DNA from: an uncultured Myxococcales bacterium
Lineage (GTDB): Bacteria > Myxococcota_A > Polyangia > Polyangiales > Polyangiaceae
DNA: 31,690 nucleotides
NCBI GenBank assembly: GCA_937998045.1
Contig: CALKVG010000139.1
Coordinates: 1 to 31,690 of the forward strand
Direction: 5' to 3'
Part shown: one piece after another, positions 1 to 9,077 of the stretch
How positions within the stretch are numbered: the first letter of the stretch is position 1
Layout: the number at the start of each line of letters is the position of its first letter
Position numbers and translations under genes: made by a program
Notes under the pieces: generated by a model
What the model saw: the letters and a program-made list of their open reading frames with translations, nothing else
Databases searched by the model: none
Told to the model about the DNA's origin: nothing

Positions 1-55
1 CTCTGCTCACCCGCGCAGCTTGATGGACGAGGATCACGATCGGTCATTTAGTCCC

Positions 56-762
56 TCAATGCGCAATCTGGCCAACGATCCGTTCGGCTACTTCGATCGA
101 ATGAAGGCAGTCGTCGGCGGCCGGGACGCCGACCGGATGCGCCTCGAAGACGGACGACACCGCGAACCGCGAGGCTGTCTCAAAGTCTGGGGTCGCGGCA
201 CCGATCTGCCGCATCATCCGCGTGAAGAAGACGTCCTCCGGCTCTTCGCTCGGACTCTTGCCTTTCACGATGCATTCGATGACCTTCCGCCTCGAGCGCA
301 GCGAGAACCCGCCGTGGAGGAAGAAGCCGTCCGGGGTGCCCATCGGCGCGCCGATGAAGTCGTGCTCATCGAACTCGCCGATGTTCGAGCCGCACATGAT
401 GCTGTTGCTCTCGAAGACCAGGAGCTTCTCCTCCGGAAACTGCTTCCACAGCTCGGAGGACTTCATCAGCTCACTCCGCTGGGCGCGAGAGAGGTGGCGA
501 GCCCCTCCAGCTTCATGACATGGATGTCCGACTCCGAGGCAATGCCGTCGACGTACTTGTCCGAGTGCTCGCCGGAGAGGCTGTACAGGTTCCACTTCGA
601 GCCAAGGAAGAACATGACGTTCCGGATCACCATCGGCAGAAAGTAGAGCGCCCTGTTCTCGATGATGACCGCCGCCCTCGTGTTTGAAGGCGAATTGAGG
701 TGCTTCAACGGACCGTGCTGCCGGTCGAAGTCGATGAGGAAGCGGGCGTAGGGAGCGATCAT
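56..762 (-). CDS. DUF5672 glycosyltransferase-like protein, frameshifted
   Basis: The protein resembles the DUF5672 family, whose members are predicted sugar-transfer enzymes. The N-terminal part has the run ENRALYFLPMVIRN and the C-terminal part has EFDEHDFIGAPMG followed by GGFSLRSRRKVIECI, both typical of the family. The two halves lie in different frames. The first frame runs from ATG at 762 and stops soon after KLEG. The second continues to the stop at 56. Adding one base to the C4 run at 502-505 (G4 on the coding strand) joins them cleanly, giving about 235 residues. The start at 762 has AAAGGA about ten bases upstream. It lies 38 bases downstream of the oxygenase stop, so the two are probably co-transcribed. 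The exact substrate is unknown. Family assignment is from recognised motifs; the enzyme role is inference. Confidence 0.72.
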
Positions 763-800
763 GAGTCGAGCGTCCTTTGCGTGCCGGACGGTCGCGCGCG

Positions 801-1383
801 CTACACGAACTTGATCCAGCCGGTCACGATGGTCTTCTGTTCTTTCGGAGCCGGCCCGCCCCGATGCGTCCAATCCGACGGCCAGATCATCGACAGCCCC
901 TTCCTCGGCTTGACCTTGAGCTGCTGGTAGAAGAACTCCGTCTCGCCGCCCTCTGCGACATCGTTCAGATACGTCATGAACGCGAGGTGCCGATAGACGC
1001 ACTGCTGGCCGCCGCCCGTCCGCTCGGTGTGCCAGATCACGAAGCCGCCGCCGGGCGGATATCGCTGGATGGAGAGCATTTCCTCGACCGTCCACGGCGC
1101 CGACGTGAAGGCGTACGTGTACTTGCGCTTGTACATCTCGATGACGCCGAGCAGGCCGTCGATGTATCGCTGAAGCCTCGCGTCCTTCATCTTGACGTGC
1201 ACCGCGAGATCGACGGAGTCCTTCGACTTCTTGTTGAGCATCGGCCCATTCGAGGATCCGACCAGGCCGGGCGCGCGCTCGAAGACGTCGCAGGTCTCGT
1301 AAAGCTCGAGCACGCCGTCGCAGATGCTCGGATCGTCGAAGAACCAGCCGCCGATGAAGCTGCCTTTTGCTTCCAGCGCGCAC
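801..1383 (-). CDS. 2OG-Fe(II) oxygenase, prolyl-4-hydroxylase-like, frameshifted near the start
   Basis: This is a small 2-oxoglutarate and Fe(II)-dependent dioxygenase. The iron ligands are visible as WHTER (HxE) and a distal His in DWTHRG, and the core contains YLNDVAEGGETEF, typical of prolyl-4-hydroxylase-like enzymes. The open frame begins upstream with GSFIGGWFFDDPSICDG, a conserved family start, but has no ATG or GTG before it. GTG at 1383-1381, preceded by AAAGGAGG at 1401-1394, is in a neighbouring frame. Removing one base from the A4 run at 1365-1368 joins them as MRAGSKGSFIGGW. An uncorrected reading would start at GTG 1313 and lose the N-terminal strand. It is the first gene of a two-gene unit with the DUF5672 gene. 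The substrate is unknown; modification of a protein or glycan is inference. Confidence 0.75.
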
Positions 1384-1478
1384 TCGCGTGGCGCCTCCTT
1401 TGCTCGTCTTCAGCTCGCCTCCGGCGTCCACCTCCCGGGTGCCGATCTCGCGAGCCGCTCCGCGCATGAGCCGCCTTC

Positions 1479-1496
1479 TATCGTACTTTTACGATA
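1479..1496. promoter_or_regulatory. 18-bp perfect palindrome, candidate operator
   Basis: TATCGTA and TACGATA form perfect 7-bp arms around CTTT. The site is AT-rich inside GC-rich DNA and lies about 95 bases upstream of the oxygenase start and about 195 bases upstream of arsR. It may bind a regulator of the minus-strand pair. On the minus strand no strong sigma-70 boxes were found around it. Confidence 0.5.
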
Positions 1497-1656
1497 ATGC
1501 AAGCCCCCGCAACGTCCGTACATCCTGTTACCTAGCCCGCTATCAGCTTTCCGATCCGTTCGTCTATCGGCGATGACAGATGCCATCCTTGCGCTCCCAA
1601 TCCCGCGGATCTCCCGGGGGTTGGCGCGCGCGGTTGACGAAGACAGCGACGGGGGC

Positions 1657-1688
1657 TTGCACGATTACTTCGAACGAATTAGAAGTAA
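1657..1688 (+). promoter_or_regulatory. arsR operator with overlapping promoter
   Basis: TTACTTC (1665-1671) and GAAGTAA (1682-1688) form a perfect inverted repeat with a 10-base spacer, a typical ArsR/SmtB operator layout. A weak promoter overlaps it: TTGCAC at 1657-1662, 17 bases, then TAGAAG at 1680-1685. A bound repressor would block this promoter. The predicted transcription start would fall almost on the GTG at 1693, suggesting a very short or absent leader. The repeat is seen directly; the promoter is inferred. Confidence 0.6.
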
Positions 1689-1692
1689 CCGC

Positions 1693-2004
1693 GTGACCTC
1701 GAAGCTGGAGCACCACGCGGAGCAACTCGGTGCGCTCGGGCATCCCGTGCGCCTGGCGATCCTGCGCTTCGTCGTGCAGGCGGGCCCCAAGGGGGCGCCG
1801 GCGGGAGCGATTCAGGCACACGTCGACCTGCCCGCATCGACCCTCAGCCATCATCTGAAACGCCTGGTCGACGCCGGCGTCATGCAGACCCGCGGCGAGG
1901 GTACCTTCCACTACTACTCGGCCGACTACGACGCGCTTCGCAAGCTCACCGCGTACGTTTGGGAGGACTGCTGCAAGAAAGGTGGCAAGGCCGGCTGCTG
2001 CTGA
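1693..2004 (+). CDS. arsR: ArsR-family arsenical repressor with C-terminal Cys pairs
   Basis: This is a winged-helix ArsR/SmtB repressor of 103 residues that should shut off the downstream arsenic genes until As(III) or Sb(III) binds. The helix-turn-helix is LPASTLSHHLKRLVDAG, followed by the wing RGEGTFHYYS. The C-terminus carries CC at DCCKK and CC at GCC. This resembles the Acidithiobacillus-type ArsR, where C-terminal cysteines bind As(III), rather than the helix-3 CVC type. The frame is open upstream to an ATG at 1573. GTG at 1693 is preferred because the 7-10-7 inverted repeat lies just before it and the protein then has the usual family length. The arsI gene follows after 53 bases. Confidence 0.88.
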   Translation: MTSKLEHHAEQLGALGHPVRLAILRFVVQAGPKGAPAGAIQAHVDLPASTLSHHLKRLVDAGVMQTRGEGTFHYYSADYDALRKLTAYVWEDCCKKGGKAGCC

Positions 2005-2057
2005 GCCTTTTTTTAGGCCAAGTTGTTCGATTCTTTTGGAAGAAAGGGACTGAAACC

Positions 2058-2537
2058 ATGAACGCTCTCAAGCCGCACGTCTCGCTCAACATCTCCAACA
2101 TCGACGCGTCCGTCGCGTTCTATGAGAAGGTCTTCGGCGTCACCGCGACAAAGCGCCGCCCCGGCTACGCGAAGTTCGACCTGCAGAGCCCCTCGCTCAA
2201 CCTGACGATGCAGGAAGCGCCCCGCTCGGGCGTGAACGCGAGCCACTTTGGCGTGCAGGTCGCCAGCACCGAGGACGTCGCGACCGCGTGGACACGGTTC
2301 AAAGACGCTGGTCTCAAAACGTTCACAGAAGAGAACACGACCTGCTGCTATGCGATGCAGGACAAGGTGTGGGTCGAGGATCCCGATGGGAACATGTGGG
2401 AGGTCTTCGTAGTGAAGGGCGAGGCCGCGACGATGCATGACGATCCCGCGAAGACCGCCGCGGCGTGCTGCGCCCCGAGCAGTTTGCCCGCGCAAGACAA
2501 GCCCGTGCAGCTCGGCAAGAAGAGCGGATGCTGCTGA
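2058..2537 (+). CDS. arsI: ArsI/CadI-type glyoxalase-fold C-As lyase
   Basis: This is a vicinal-oxygen-chelate (glyoxalase/bleomycin-resistance fold) protein of 159 residues. It starts at ATG 2058 with AAAGGGA upstream. ArsI enzymes use Fe(II) and O2 to cleave the carbon-arsenic bond of trivalent methyl- or aryl-arsenicals. Visible features are the N-terminal LNISNIDASVAFYEKVFGV, the His of NASHFGVQV, the tandem cysteines in NTTCCYA that bind the arsenical in ArsI, and the Glu of MWEVFV. The C-terminal tail is Cys-rich (AACC and SGCC), which could hold extra metalloid. The relative CadI is a cadmium-induced protein of the same family, but the arsR, aquaporin and arsC neighbours favour ArsI. 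Its stop overlaps the aquaporin start at 2528, so translation is probably coupled. Confidence 0.88.
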   Translation: MNALKPHVSLNISNIDASVAFYEKVFGVTATKRRPGYAKFDLQSPSLNLTMQEAPRSGVNASHFGVQVASTEDVATAWTRFKDAGLKTFTEENTTCCYAMQDKVWVEDPDGNMWEVFVVKGEAATMHDDPAKTAAACCAPSSLPAQDKPVQLGKKSGCC

Positions 2538-3247
2538 AGAAGCTCGTCGCCGAAGCGCTGGGAACGGCGCTGTTGCTCGCGACCGTAGTCGGCTCCGGGA
2601 TCATGGGCGAGCAGCTCGCCGGCGGAAACGTCGCGATCGCCCTCCTCGCCAACACCATCGCGACGGGCGCTGGTCTCGTCGCGCTCATCCTCACCTTCGG
2701 TCCCATCTCCGGGGCCCACTTCAACCCTGCAGTGACGCTGGCCGACGCGAGCCAGGGCGGCCTTCCGTGGCGCGAGGTGCCCGGCTACATCGGCGCGCAG
2801 ATCGCCGGCGCCTTCGTGGGCGTCGCAGTTGCGCACGTGATGTTCAGCGAGCCCGCGCTGTTCTTTGCGTCGCGCCACGAGCGCTCGGGGCTCGCGCAGA
2901 TGGTGAGCGAGTTCGTAGCGACCTTCGGCCTTCTTGCCGTCATCTGGGGGTGCGCTCGCCGCCGGCCAGCTTTCGTCCCCTTCGCCGTCGGCGCGTACAT
3001 CACGGCCGCCTACTGGTTTACGTCGTCGACGTCGTTCGCCAACCCGGCAGTCACGCTGGCTCGAGCGGCGAGTGACACGTTCGCCGGCATTCGGCCGGTC
3101 GACGCGCCGAACTTCATCATCGCGCAGCTCCTGGGGGCTGCGGCGTCCACGGCTCTCTTTCGCTGGCTCGTGCCGGCGTTACCCGCGGTCGCAGAGCGCG
3201 TGGTCGATCGTCCCGAACTGAACGAGGAACTCCCATGGCAACGGTGA
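2528..3247 (+). CDS. Aquaglyceroporin of arsenic operon (AqpS-like)
   Basis: This is a six-helix MIP-family channel of 239 residues with two half-helix motifs: NPA at residues 66-68 (HFNPAVT) and NPA at 172-174 (ANPAVTLAR). The conserved selectivity-filter Arg is at 178. In Sinorhizobium an AqpS channel sits in an ars operon and releases As(III) made by ArsC down its gradient. The same order here (arsR, arsI, channel, arsC) suggests the same job, and no ArsB or Acr3 pump is present in the operon. ATG 2528 overlaps the end of arsI and is followed at once by the first hydrophobic helix. Earlier in-frame starts would overlap arsI extensively. The last 13 bases overlap arsC. Confidence 0.88.
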   Translation: MLLKKLVAEALGTALLLATVVGSGIMGEQLAGGNVAIALLANTIATGAGLVALILTFGPISGAHFNPAVTLADASQGGLPWREVPGYIGAQIAGAFVGVAVAHVMFSEPALFFASRHERSGLAQMVSEFVATFGLLAVIWGCARRRPAFVPFAVGAYITAAYWFTSSTSFANPAVTLARAASDTFAGIRPVDAPNFIIAQLLGAAASTALFRWLVPALPAVAERVVDRPELNEELPWQR

Positions 3248-3639
3248 TCTTTGCATGCATCCACAACGCGGGCCGTTCGCAGATGGCGGCCGCCTGGTTC
3301 AATGCGCTCGCCGACTCGACAAAGGCGCGCGCGATCTCCGCAGGGACGGAGCCAGGGGTCCGCGTGCATCCCGAGGTGCTCGAGGCGATGCGTGAGGTCG
3401 GGATCGACCTCGCAGACAGGAAACCGCAGAAGCTCACCGACGAGCTGGCGCAGGAAGCGCAGATGCTCATCACGATGGGGTGCGGCGAGCAGTGCCCCGT
3501 CGTTCCAGGCCTCAAGCGCGACGACTGGCCGCTCGAGGACCCGAAAGGAAAGCCGCTCGAGCGCGTTCGCGAGATCCGCGAAGAGGTCCGGACGCGCGTC
3601 GAGTCTCTGCTGCGTCGAGAGGGATGGGGCCGCGCGTGA
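3235..3639 (+). CDS. arsC: Arsenate reductase, LMW phosphatase type
   Basis: This 134-residue enzyme reduces arsenate to arsenite in the cytoplasm. It belongs to the low-molecular-weight tyrosine phosphatase-type ArsC family. The P-loop is CIHNAGRS at residues 8-15 (C-X5-R, nucleophile Cys8). The resolving cysteines are in MGCGEQCP (Cys83 and Cys87), and the general-acid segment is DDWPLEDP. This Cys pattern fits the thioredoxin-linked group; the thiol donor was not determined. ATG 3235 overlaps the end of the aquaporin gene, indicating coupled translation. It is the last intact gene of the arsenic operon. The length is typical for the family. Confidence 0.93.
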   Translation: MATVIFACIHNAGRSQMAAAWFNALADSTKARAISAGTEPGVRVHPEVLEAMREVGIDLADRKPQKLTDELAQEAQMLITMGCGEQCPVVPGLKRDDWPLEDPKGKPLERVREIREEVRTRVESLLRREGWGRA

Positions 3640-3656
3640 TCCGCGGCGCATAGCCG

Positions 3657-3999
3657 CACGATCGCGCGAGCGTCGAGGCGCCCCTGATCGGCGCCGGTCT
3701 CCCGACCGACGGTGTGCAGCCGTACAATGATCACGCGCTTTTTGCGGTCCCTCGTCGTCGTCGCCGGCGGCGCGAGAGGGACCGGCCTTGGGTCCACGCT
3801 CACACGCGGCGCCCTCGACGAGGCAACCACGCGCGGCGTCGGCGCAGTGTACCTGCTGACCACAACTGCGGAGGCCTTCTTCCCGCGGTTTGGATTCGAA
3901 CCGGCAGCACGCGAAGAGATGCGTAGGCCTCGCGGTTGTGCCCCGTCGGCGCGGAGCGGTGCGGCGCGGCAGCTTGCAAGGACCTGCGACCACCGTTGA
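3657..3999 (+). pseudogene. Decayed ArsN-like GNAT acetyltransferase
   Basis: This is a remnant of a GNAT acetyltransferase of the type found after arsC in many ars operons (ArsN). The N-terminal trace AGLPTDGVQ is followed almost directly by PYNDHAL, so about 30 residues expected between them are missing. The frame then breaks. Removing one T from the T5 run at 3739-3743 joins HAL to LRSLVVVA. After that come the acetyl-CoA loop ARGTGLGS and VYLLTTTAEAFFPRFGFE, a hallmark of the ArsN group. The last part after REEM is no longer recognisable. There is no start codon for the N-terminal trace and a TAG lies just upstream of it. The fragment most likely makes no active enzyme. Confidence 0.7.
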
Positions 4000-4782
4000 A
4001 GATTGATCCGTCAGAGTTTCGTGCGCGCGCGACGGACGTAGTAGGGACGTGCGCGTTCGCGATGCCGTCGTCGTCCCTTTTCGCAGTAACGATGACCTCG
4101 GTAACAACGCGAGCAGAGTAGGAGCCGACGCTGGCAGGGTGCGAGCTTGCACGTCAAAGGAGCAGCGGGACCAACGTAGGTCCGCATCGATCCGCCTCGA
4201 CGCAGCAATGGCCAAACTTGTGCCGTTCGTCCGCATCGTTGAAACCGAGTAGGAACTGATCGGAGGCTGCAGATCGAGCTCCTTTCAGGTCTTCAGCCGA
4301 ACGAGAATGCATGGTGCTCGTCACAAGGGCGCGCCAACGAGTTCGCAGGCTCGACGCAACCCGACATTGTCCAACTGTCTACTCCGCAAGCTCGAATCCC
4401 CCGCGGGTCGGTTGCGAACCACCGATCGGACCGAGCCGGGGCGCGAGCCCGACATGACGGTCGTCGGTGATGACGCGCTCGGCGTAGCCGCGGACACCTC
4501 GCTCGATCTCGCCCCGATGGGGGACCGCGGGACCTTGGTAGTGGAACGCCCCGACCACGGAAAGAGGGGGGCACGCGAATGCCTCCGACATCGATTGAGG
4601 GGTAGTGACCGTCACCACTCCGCCTGAGGAGCCACCGGAGCGCTCGAGCGATACCCTCCCCGTTCACCCGGCGCCCGCCATTGCACCCGCGACGGACGCG
4701 TTGCCCATGGCGCAACGCACGGTCGTGGCCGTCGAGGTGGCGCCCACCCGTCCGCGGCGACGGCGACGCGCGGGCCCTGGAC
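4000..4782. other. Gene-poor stretch of about 780 bases
   Basis: No open frame here has a recognisable domain, a good ribosome binding site or similarity to its neighbours. Short open frames occur on both strands, as expected from GC-rich DNA. A minus-strand frame at 4379-4618 is slightly more protein-like but was not recognised. The stretch separates the arsenic operon from the next metal operon and may be degraded DNA. Confidence 0.5.
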
Positions 4783-4803
4783 ATATACCGAAGGGGGGTA
4801 TAT
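4783..4803. promoter_or_regulatory. Candidate CsoR/RcnR-family operator
   Basis: ATATACC (4783-4789) and GGTATAT (4797-4803) form a perfect inverted repeat around a G-rich centre with six consecutive G. Operators of the CsoR/RcnR/FrmR family have this form: a G tract flanked by AT-rich inverted repeats. A TATATT (-10-like) at 4799-4804 overlaps the right arm, so binding would block RNA polymerase. The repressor gene starts 30 bases downstream. Confidence 0.72.
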
Positions 4804-4833
4804 TAGCATCGTGGAAGGAGGCCACCCCGCCTC

Positions 4834-5109
4834 ATGCACACTGTCCGAGAGAGGGAGAAGCTCATTGCACGGGTTCGCCGGATTCGGGGGCAGATCGAGG
4901 CGGTGGAGAGGGCCATCACCGAGGAGAAGGGCTGCTACGACGTGCTCCACACGGTCACTGCCGCGCGCGGAGCACTGAATAGCCTCGTCGCCGAGATGAT
5001 CGAGGATCACGTGCGCTACCACGTCCTCGATCCCGACGAGAAGGTGTCGCCCAAGCGCGCCCGCGCCGCGGACGAACTGATCGACATCGTGCGCGCGTAC
5101 GTGAAGTAA
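4834..5109 (+). CDS. CsoR/RcnR/FrmR-family metal-sensing repressor
   Basis: This is an all-helical repressor of 91 residues in the CsoR/RcnR/FrmR family. Members bind operator DNA as tetramers and let go when the cognate metal binds. The family core RVRRIRGQIEAVERAI is present. The metal-site fingerprint is His2, Cys34, His59 and His63, which matches RcnR (His3, Cys35, His60, His64) rather than CsoR (Cys-His-Cys). This points to Ni(II) or Co(II), possibly Zn(II), instead of Cu(I). That call is inference from ligand positions. AAGGAGG lies 12 bases before ATG 4834, and a short GAGGC/GCCTC hairpin between them may influence translation. The ATPase gene starts eight bases after the stop. Confidence 0.87.
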   Translation: MHTVREREKLIARVRRIRGQIEAVERAITEEKGCYDVLHTVTAARGALNSLVAEMIEDHVRYHVLDPDEKVSPKRARAADELIDIVRAYVK

Positions 5110-5117
5110 GAGGCATC

Positions 5118-7031
<1,914 letters not shown>

Positions 7032-7035
7032 CCTC

Positions 7036-7431
7036 GTGCAGAGACCGCCCTTCTTCCCTGCAGTCGTTGTCATGAGCCGTCGTCGACGTGCCCTGTGCTG
7101 GCTGGTCTGCCTGTTTCAGCTCTTCGCGCTCGTCGCATCGTTCCAGCTCTCGAACGTGGGCCACTTCGCGAGCGACGTCGTGCAAGTGCTCACCGTCGGT
7201 CACCACCACGACGTGCCCGACGACGACGAAGACGACCCTGGTCACGAATGCCCGCCCGGGTGCCCCAACTGCCATCACGTACACCCCGGCGGCGCCTCGC
7301 TTCCGCAGTACGCGGAGTCGACTCCTTCGGTGGCGCCTATTCCTCGCCGCTCGCCGGAGCGCTGGCTCGCGGACGACGACGTTCCTCCAGGACCCCAGCT
7401 CCCGTCGATTTATCGCCCACCGCGAGTCTGA
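7036..7431 (+). CDS. Secreted or membrane-anchored His/Asp/Cys-rich protein
   Basis: This small protein has one hydrophobic segment near the N-terminus (CWLVCLFQLFALVASF), then a region rich in likely metal ligands: GHHHDVPDDDEDDPGHE followed by CPPGCPNCHHVH. The C-terminal third is Pro-rich and low in complexity. No catalytic domain is recognised. The layout suggests an exported metal-binding or metal-buffering protein. It follows the ATPase stop by four bases, so it is in the same operon. The start could be GTG 7036, which has GAGGA upstream, or ATG 7072, which lacks a clear ribosome binding site but puts the hydrophobic segment closer to the N-terminus. The function is inference from composition and context. 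Confidence 0.7.
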   Translation: MQRPPFFPAVVVMSRRRRALCWLVCLFQLFALVASFQLSNVGHFASDVVQVLTVGHHHDVPDDDEDDPGHECPPGCPNCHHVHPGGASLPQYAESTPSVAPIPRRSPERWLADDDVPPGPQLPSIYRPPRV

Positions 7432-7562
7432 TCGCCTTCCTCAAGGGCGGGACGCGTGCCGCCTCGGTTTCCCGACTCGGGAGCGAGGTTGCGAGCTCCC
7501 TAGGATTCGTCTTGCGTACGGGCCTCGAGAGCGAGGGCCGGCCGCGTTCGCGGAGTGGCGTC

Positions 7563-8494
7563 ATGATCAAAGTAAAGAAGGGCGCGGTCGCTGCGGCCGC
7601 GACCGTGTTACGTATTTTTTCTCCCGCGTTGGCTGAGGCGCATCACGAGGCATTGTTCGGTCCCCAGTCCTCCCTGGCGGTGGAGTCCGAGGGATTCGTA
7701 AGCTTGCAGGCGCACGAGCACGTCTTCGGCGTGGGCAGTACGTACGACCAGGAGACTGCGTACATCGTGAGCGCCGGAGTGAGTCCGTTCCGACACCTCC
7801 CGTGGTCGTTCACGCTCGTCCAGACGTACACGTACGAGAACGCCCGCACCCCGCAGGGCAATCAGGCTGGACCGGAGAGCTCGTGCGGCGGATGCGTCGC
7901 GCGCGAGAACGTGCTCGTCAGCACGTCCTATCGGTTCGATTTCACCGGCCTGAAACGAGCGACCGGCAAGGATGGAAACTTTGCCCTCCTGAGCGCGGCG
8001 ATCGAGCCGCCGACCGGCGAGAAGGACTACGCGCCGTTTCACGGGCCGGTGAACTACATCCTCGCGGCAATGGCCGGTGTCGAATGGAGTCACTTCTCTA
8101 CGGTGGGTCTCGGGTACTACCGCCTGAATGCCGCCGACGGGTCGGGGTCCAAGAAGGGGAACAACTGGCTCGCAGGCTTGGGCTTCGCCTACACCCGCGT
8201 GGATGAGAGACGCGAATGCTCAGCGTCCAGATGGGCCTCGACGCCGAGGTCCACGACCCCGACGTGATCAACGGCGCCAACCTCGTGAGCGGCGGCTGGG
8301 AGGTCTTCGCCAGCCCGACGGTCGTTTGGATGCCCGCCGCTCGGACGCGCTTCTTCCTGTACGTCTCGCTGCCCGTCGCGCAGGACTACAAGGCCGACTA
8401 CCAGGTCGACCACTGGCGCGCCGGCCTCGGCGTCATCTATTCGTTCGACCGCGGCCCGGAGCCTCCGGTCGCTCCTCCTCCACGCTGGAACTGA
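7563..8494 (+). CDS. Outer-membrane beta-barrel transporter-like protein, frameshifted
   Basis: The protein starts at ATG 7563 with a signal peptide ending ALAEA, after which the mature form begins HHEALFGPQSS. The rest has alternating aromatic and small residues typical of an outer-membrane barrel, for example TSYRFDFTGL, VNYILAAMAG and VGLGYYRLNAA. A Cys pair lies in SCGGCVAR. The reading frame is broken between about 8205 and 8216. The first frame ends at an artificial tail, while the continuation MLSVQMGLDAEVHDPDVI runs to 8494 and ends in a strand, LGVIYSFDRG. One missing base explains the break, and the full protein would have about 310 residues. It lies in the metal ATPase operon and may pass or bind metal at the outer membrane; that role is inference. 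Confidence 0.7.
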
Positions 8495-8824
8495 GAGATA
8501 GGAATCGTTGCGCTAACCGCTATGTAGCCCGGACCTGTGCCTTCTTCGCGCGCTGGCCGCCATGGCCGACTCGCGTAGACACGTTCTGGAATCGTATGAC
8601 AAGGCGCAGCCCCGTACCGCGCTTGCGCCGCCGAGCCGGACGGTTTAGGTAGAAAACCACGCAAGGGGAGTAGTTCACACCGCGCGAGCCGTACGGGGCG
8701 ATCGACACGCTGGCCACATGGCCCGGTCCCCCACCTCGGCCTCCCGAGGGGAACGAGACCTTCGGATCCAGACGCACGTCTGGCCGAGGTCTCGCCCGTC
8801 GACATCTCGGCCCACTTCAGGGAG
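8495..8824. other. Intergenic stretch without a recognised gene
   Basis: About 330 bases between the outer-membrane protein and the GDT1 remnant hold no recognisable gene. Open frames on the minus strand here lack ribosome binding sites and known domains. No clear terminator with a T run follows the stop at 8494. Confidence 0.5.
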
Positions 8825-8996
8825 ATGTCGATGCACGGTCAGGCGCTCTTCTTCTGGGTCTTCGGGGTGATCTTCGTCGCCGAGCTGCCGGACAAGACGG
8901 CACTCGCGGCGCTGGTGCTCGCGACGCGACACCGCCCGTTGCCGGTGCTTCTCGGCGCAGCGACCGCGCTGACGATTCAGAGCCTCGTCGCTGTCC
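8825..8996 (+). pseudogene. Truncated GDT1/TMEM165 (UPF0016) family transporter
   Basis: The first 57 residues from ATG 8825 match the N-terminal helix pair of the GDT1/TMEM165 cation transporter family. They include the signature ELPDKTALAAL (E-x-x-D-K-T) and the second helix LPVLLGAATALTIQSLVAV. Family members transport Mn(II), Ca(II) or related cations and have two such signatures. Here the match ends near 8996 and the frame continues into unrelated sequence until 9118. The second signature is absent, so the protein cannot be functional. The break coincides with the end of a truncated DsrE gene on the other strand. A GGAG lies just before the start. Confidence 0.72.
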
Positions 8997-9077
8997 AGCG
9001 AGGCGGAGCGCGTTGTAGCTTCGCTCTGTGCCATACGGCGCGTCATTCAGGACGAAGAGCGTCTTCCCCATGGTCAT
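8997..9077 (-). pseudogene. Truncated DsrE-family protein
   Basis: The first 27 or so residues from ATG 9077 are MTMGKTLFVLNDAPYG followed by ERSYNALRLAG, the start of DsrE/DsrF-like small sulfur-relay proteins. The match ends near 8997, where the DNA becomes the end of the GDT1 remnant on the other strand. The frame runs on to a stop at 8817 with unrelated Arg-rich sequence. The conserved Cys-containing C-terminal part is absent. The start overlaps the MFS stop as ATGA, so this was the fourth gene of the sulfur operon before truncation. Confidence 0.72.

Noticed and set aside
1365..1368. Programmed frameshifting at the A4 run in the oxygenase gene
   Set aside because: The shift needed is +1 and the run is not a classical slippery heptamer; an indel or sequencing error is simpler.
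466..1467. Long 333-residue minus-strand open frame
   Set aside because: Only its last quarter is real (the N-terminal half of the DUF5672 protein). The rest is an Arg-rich shadow of the oxygenase gene.
3010..4236. 408-residue minus-strand open frame
   Set aside because: It is antisense to the end of the aquaporin gene, arsC and the arsN remnant, and is Arg/Ser-rich.
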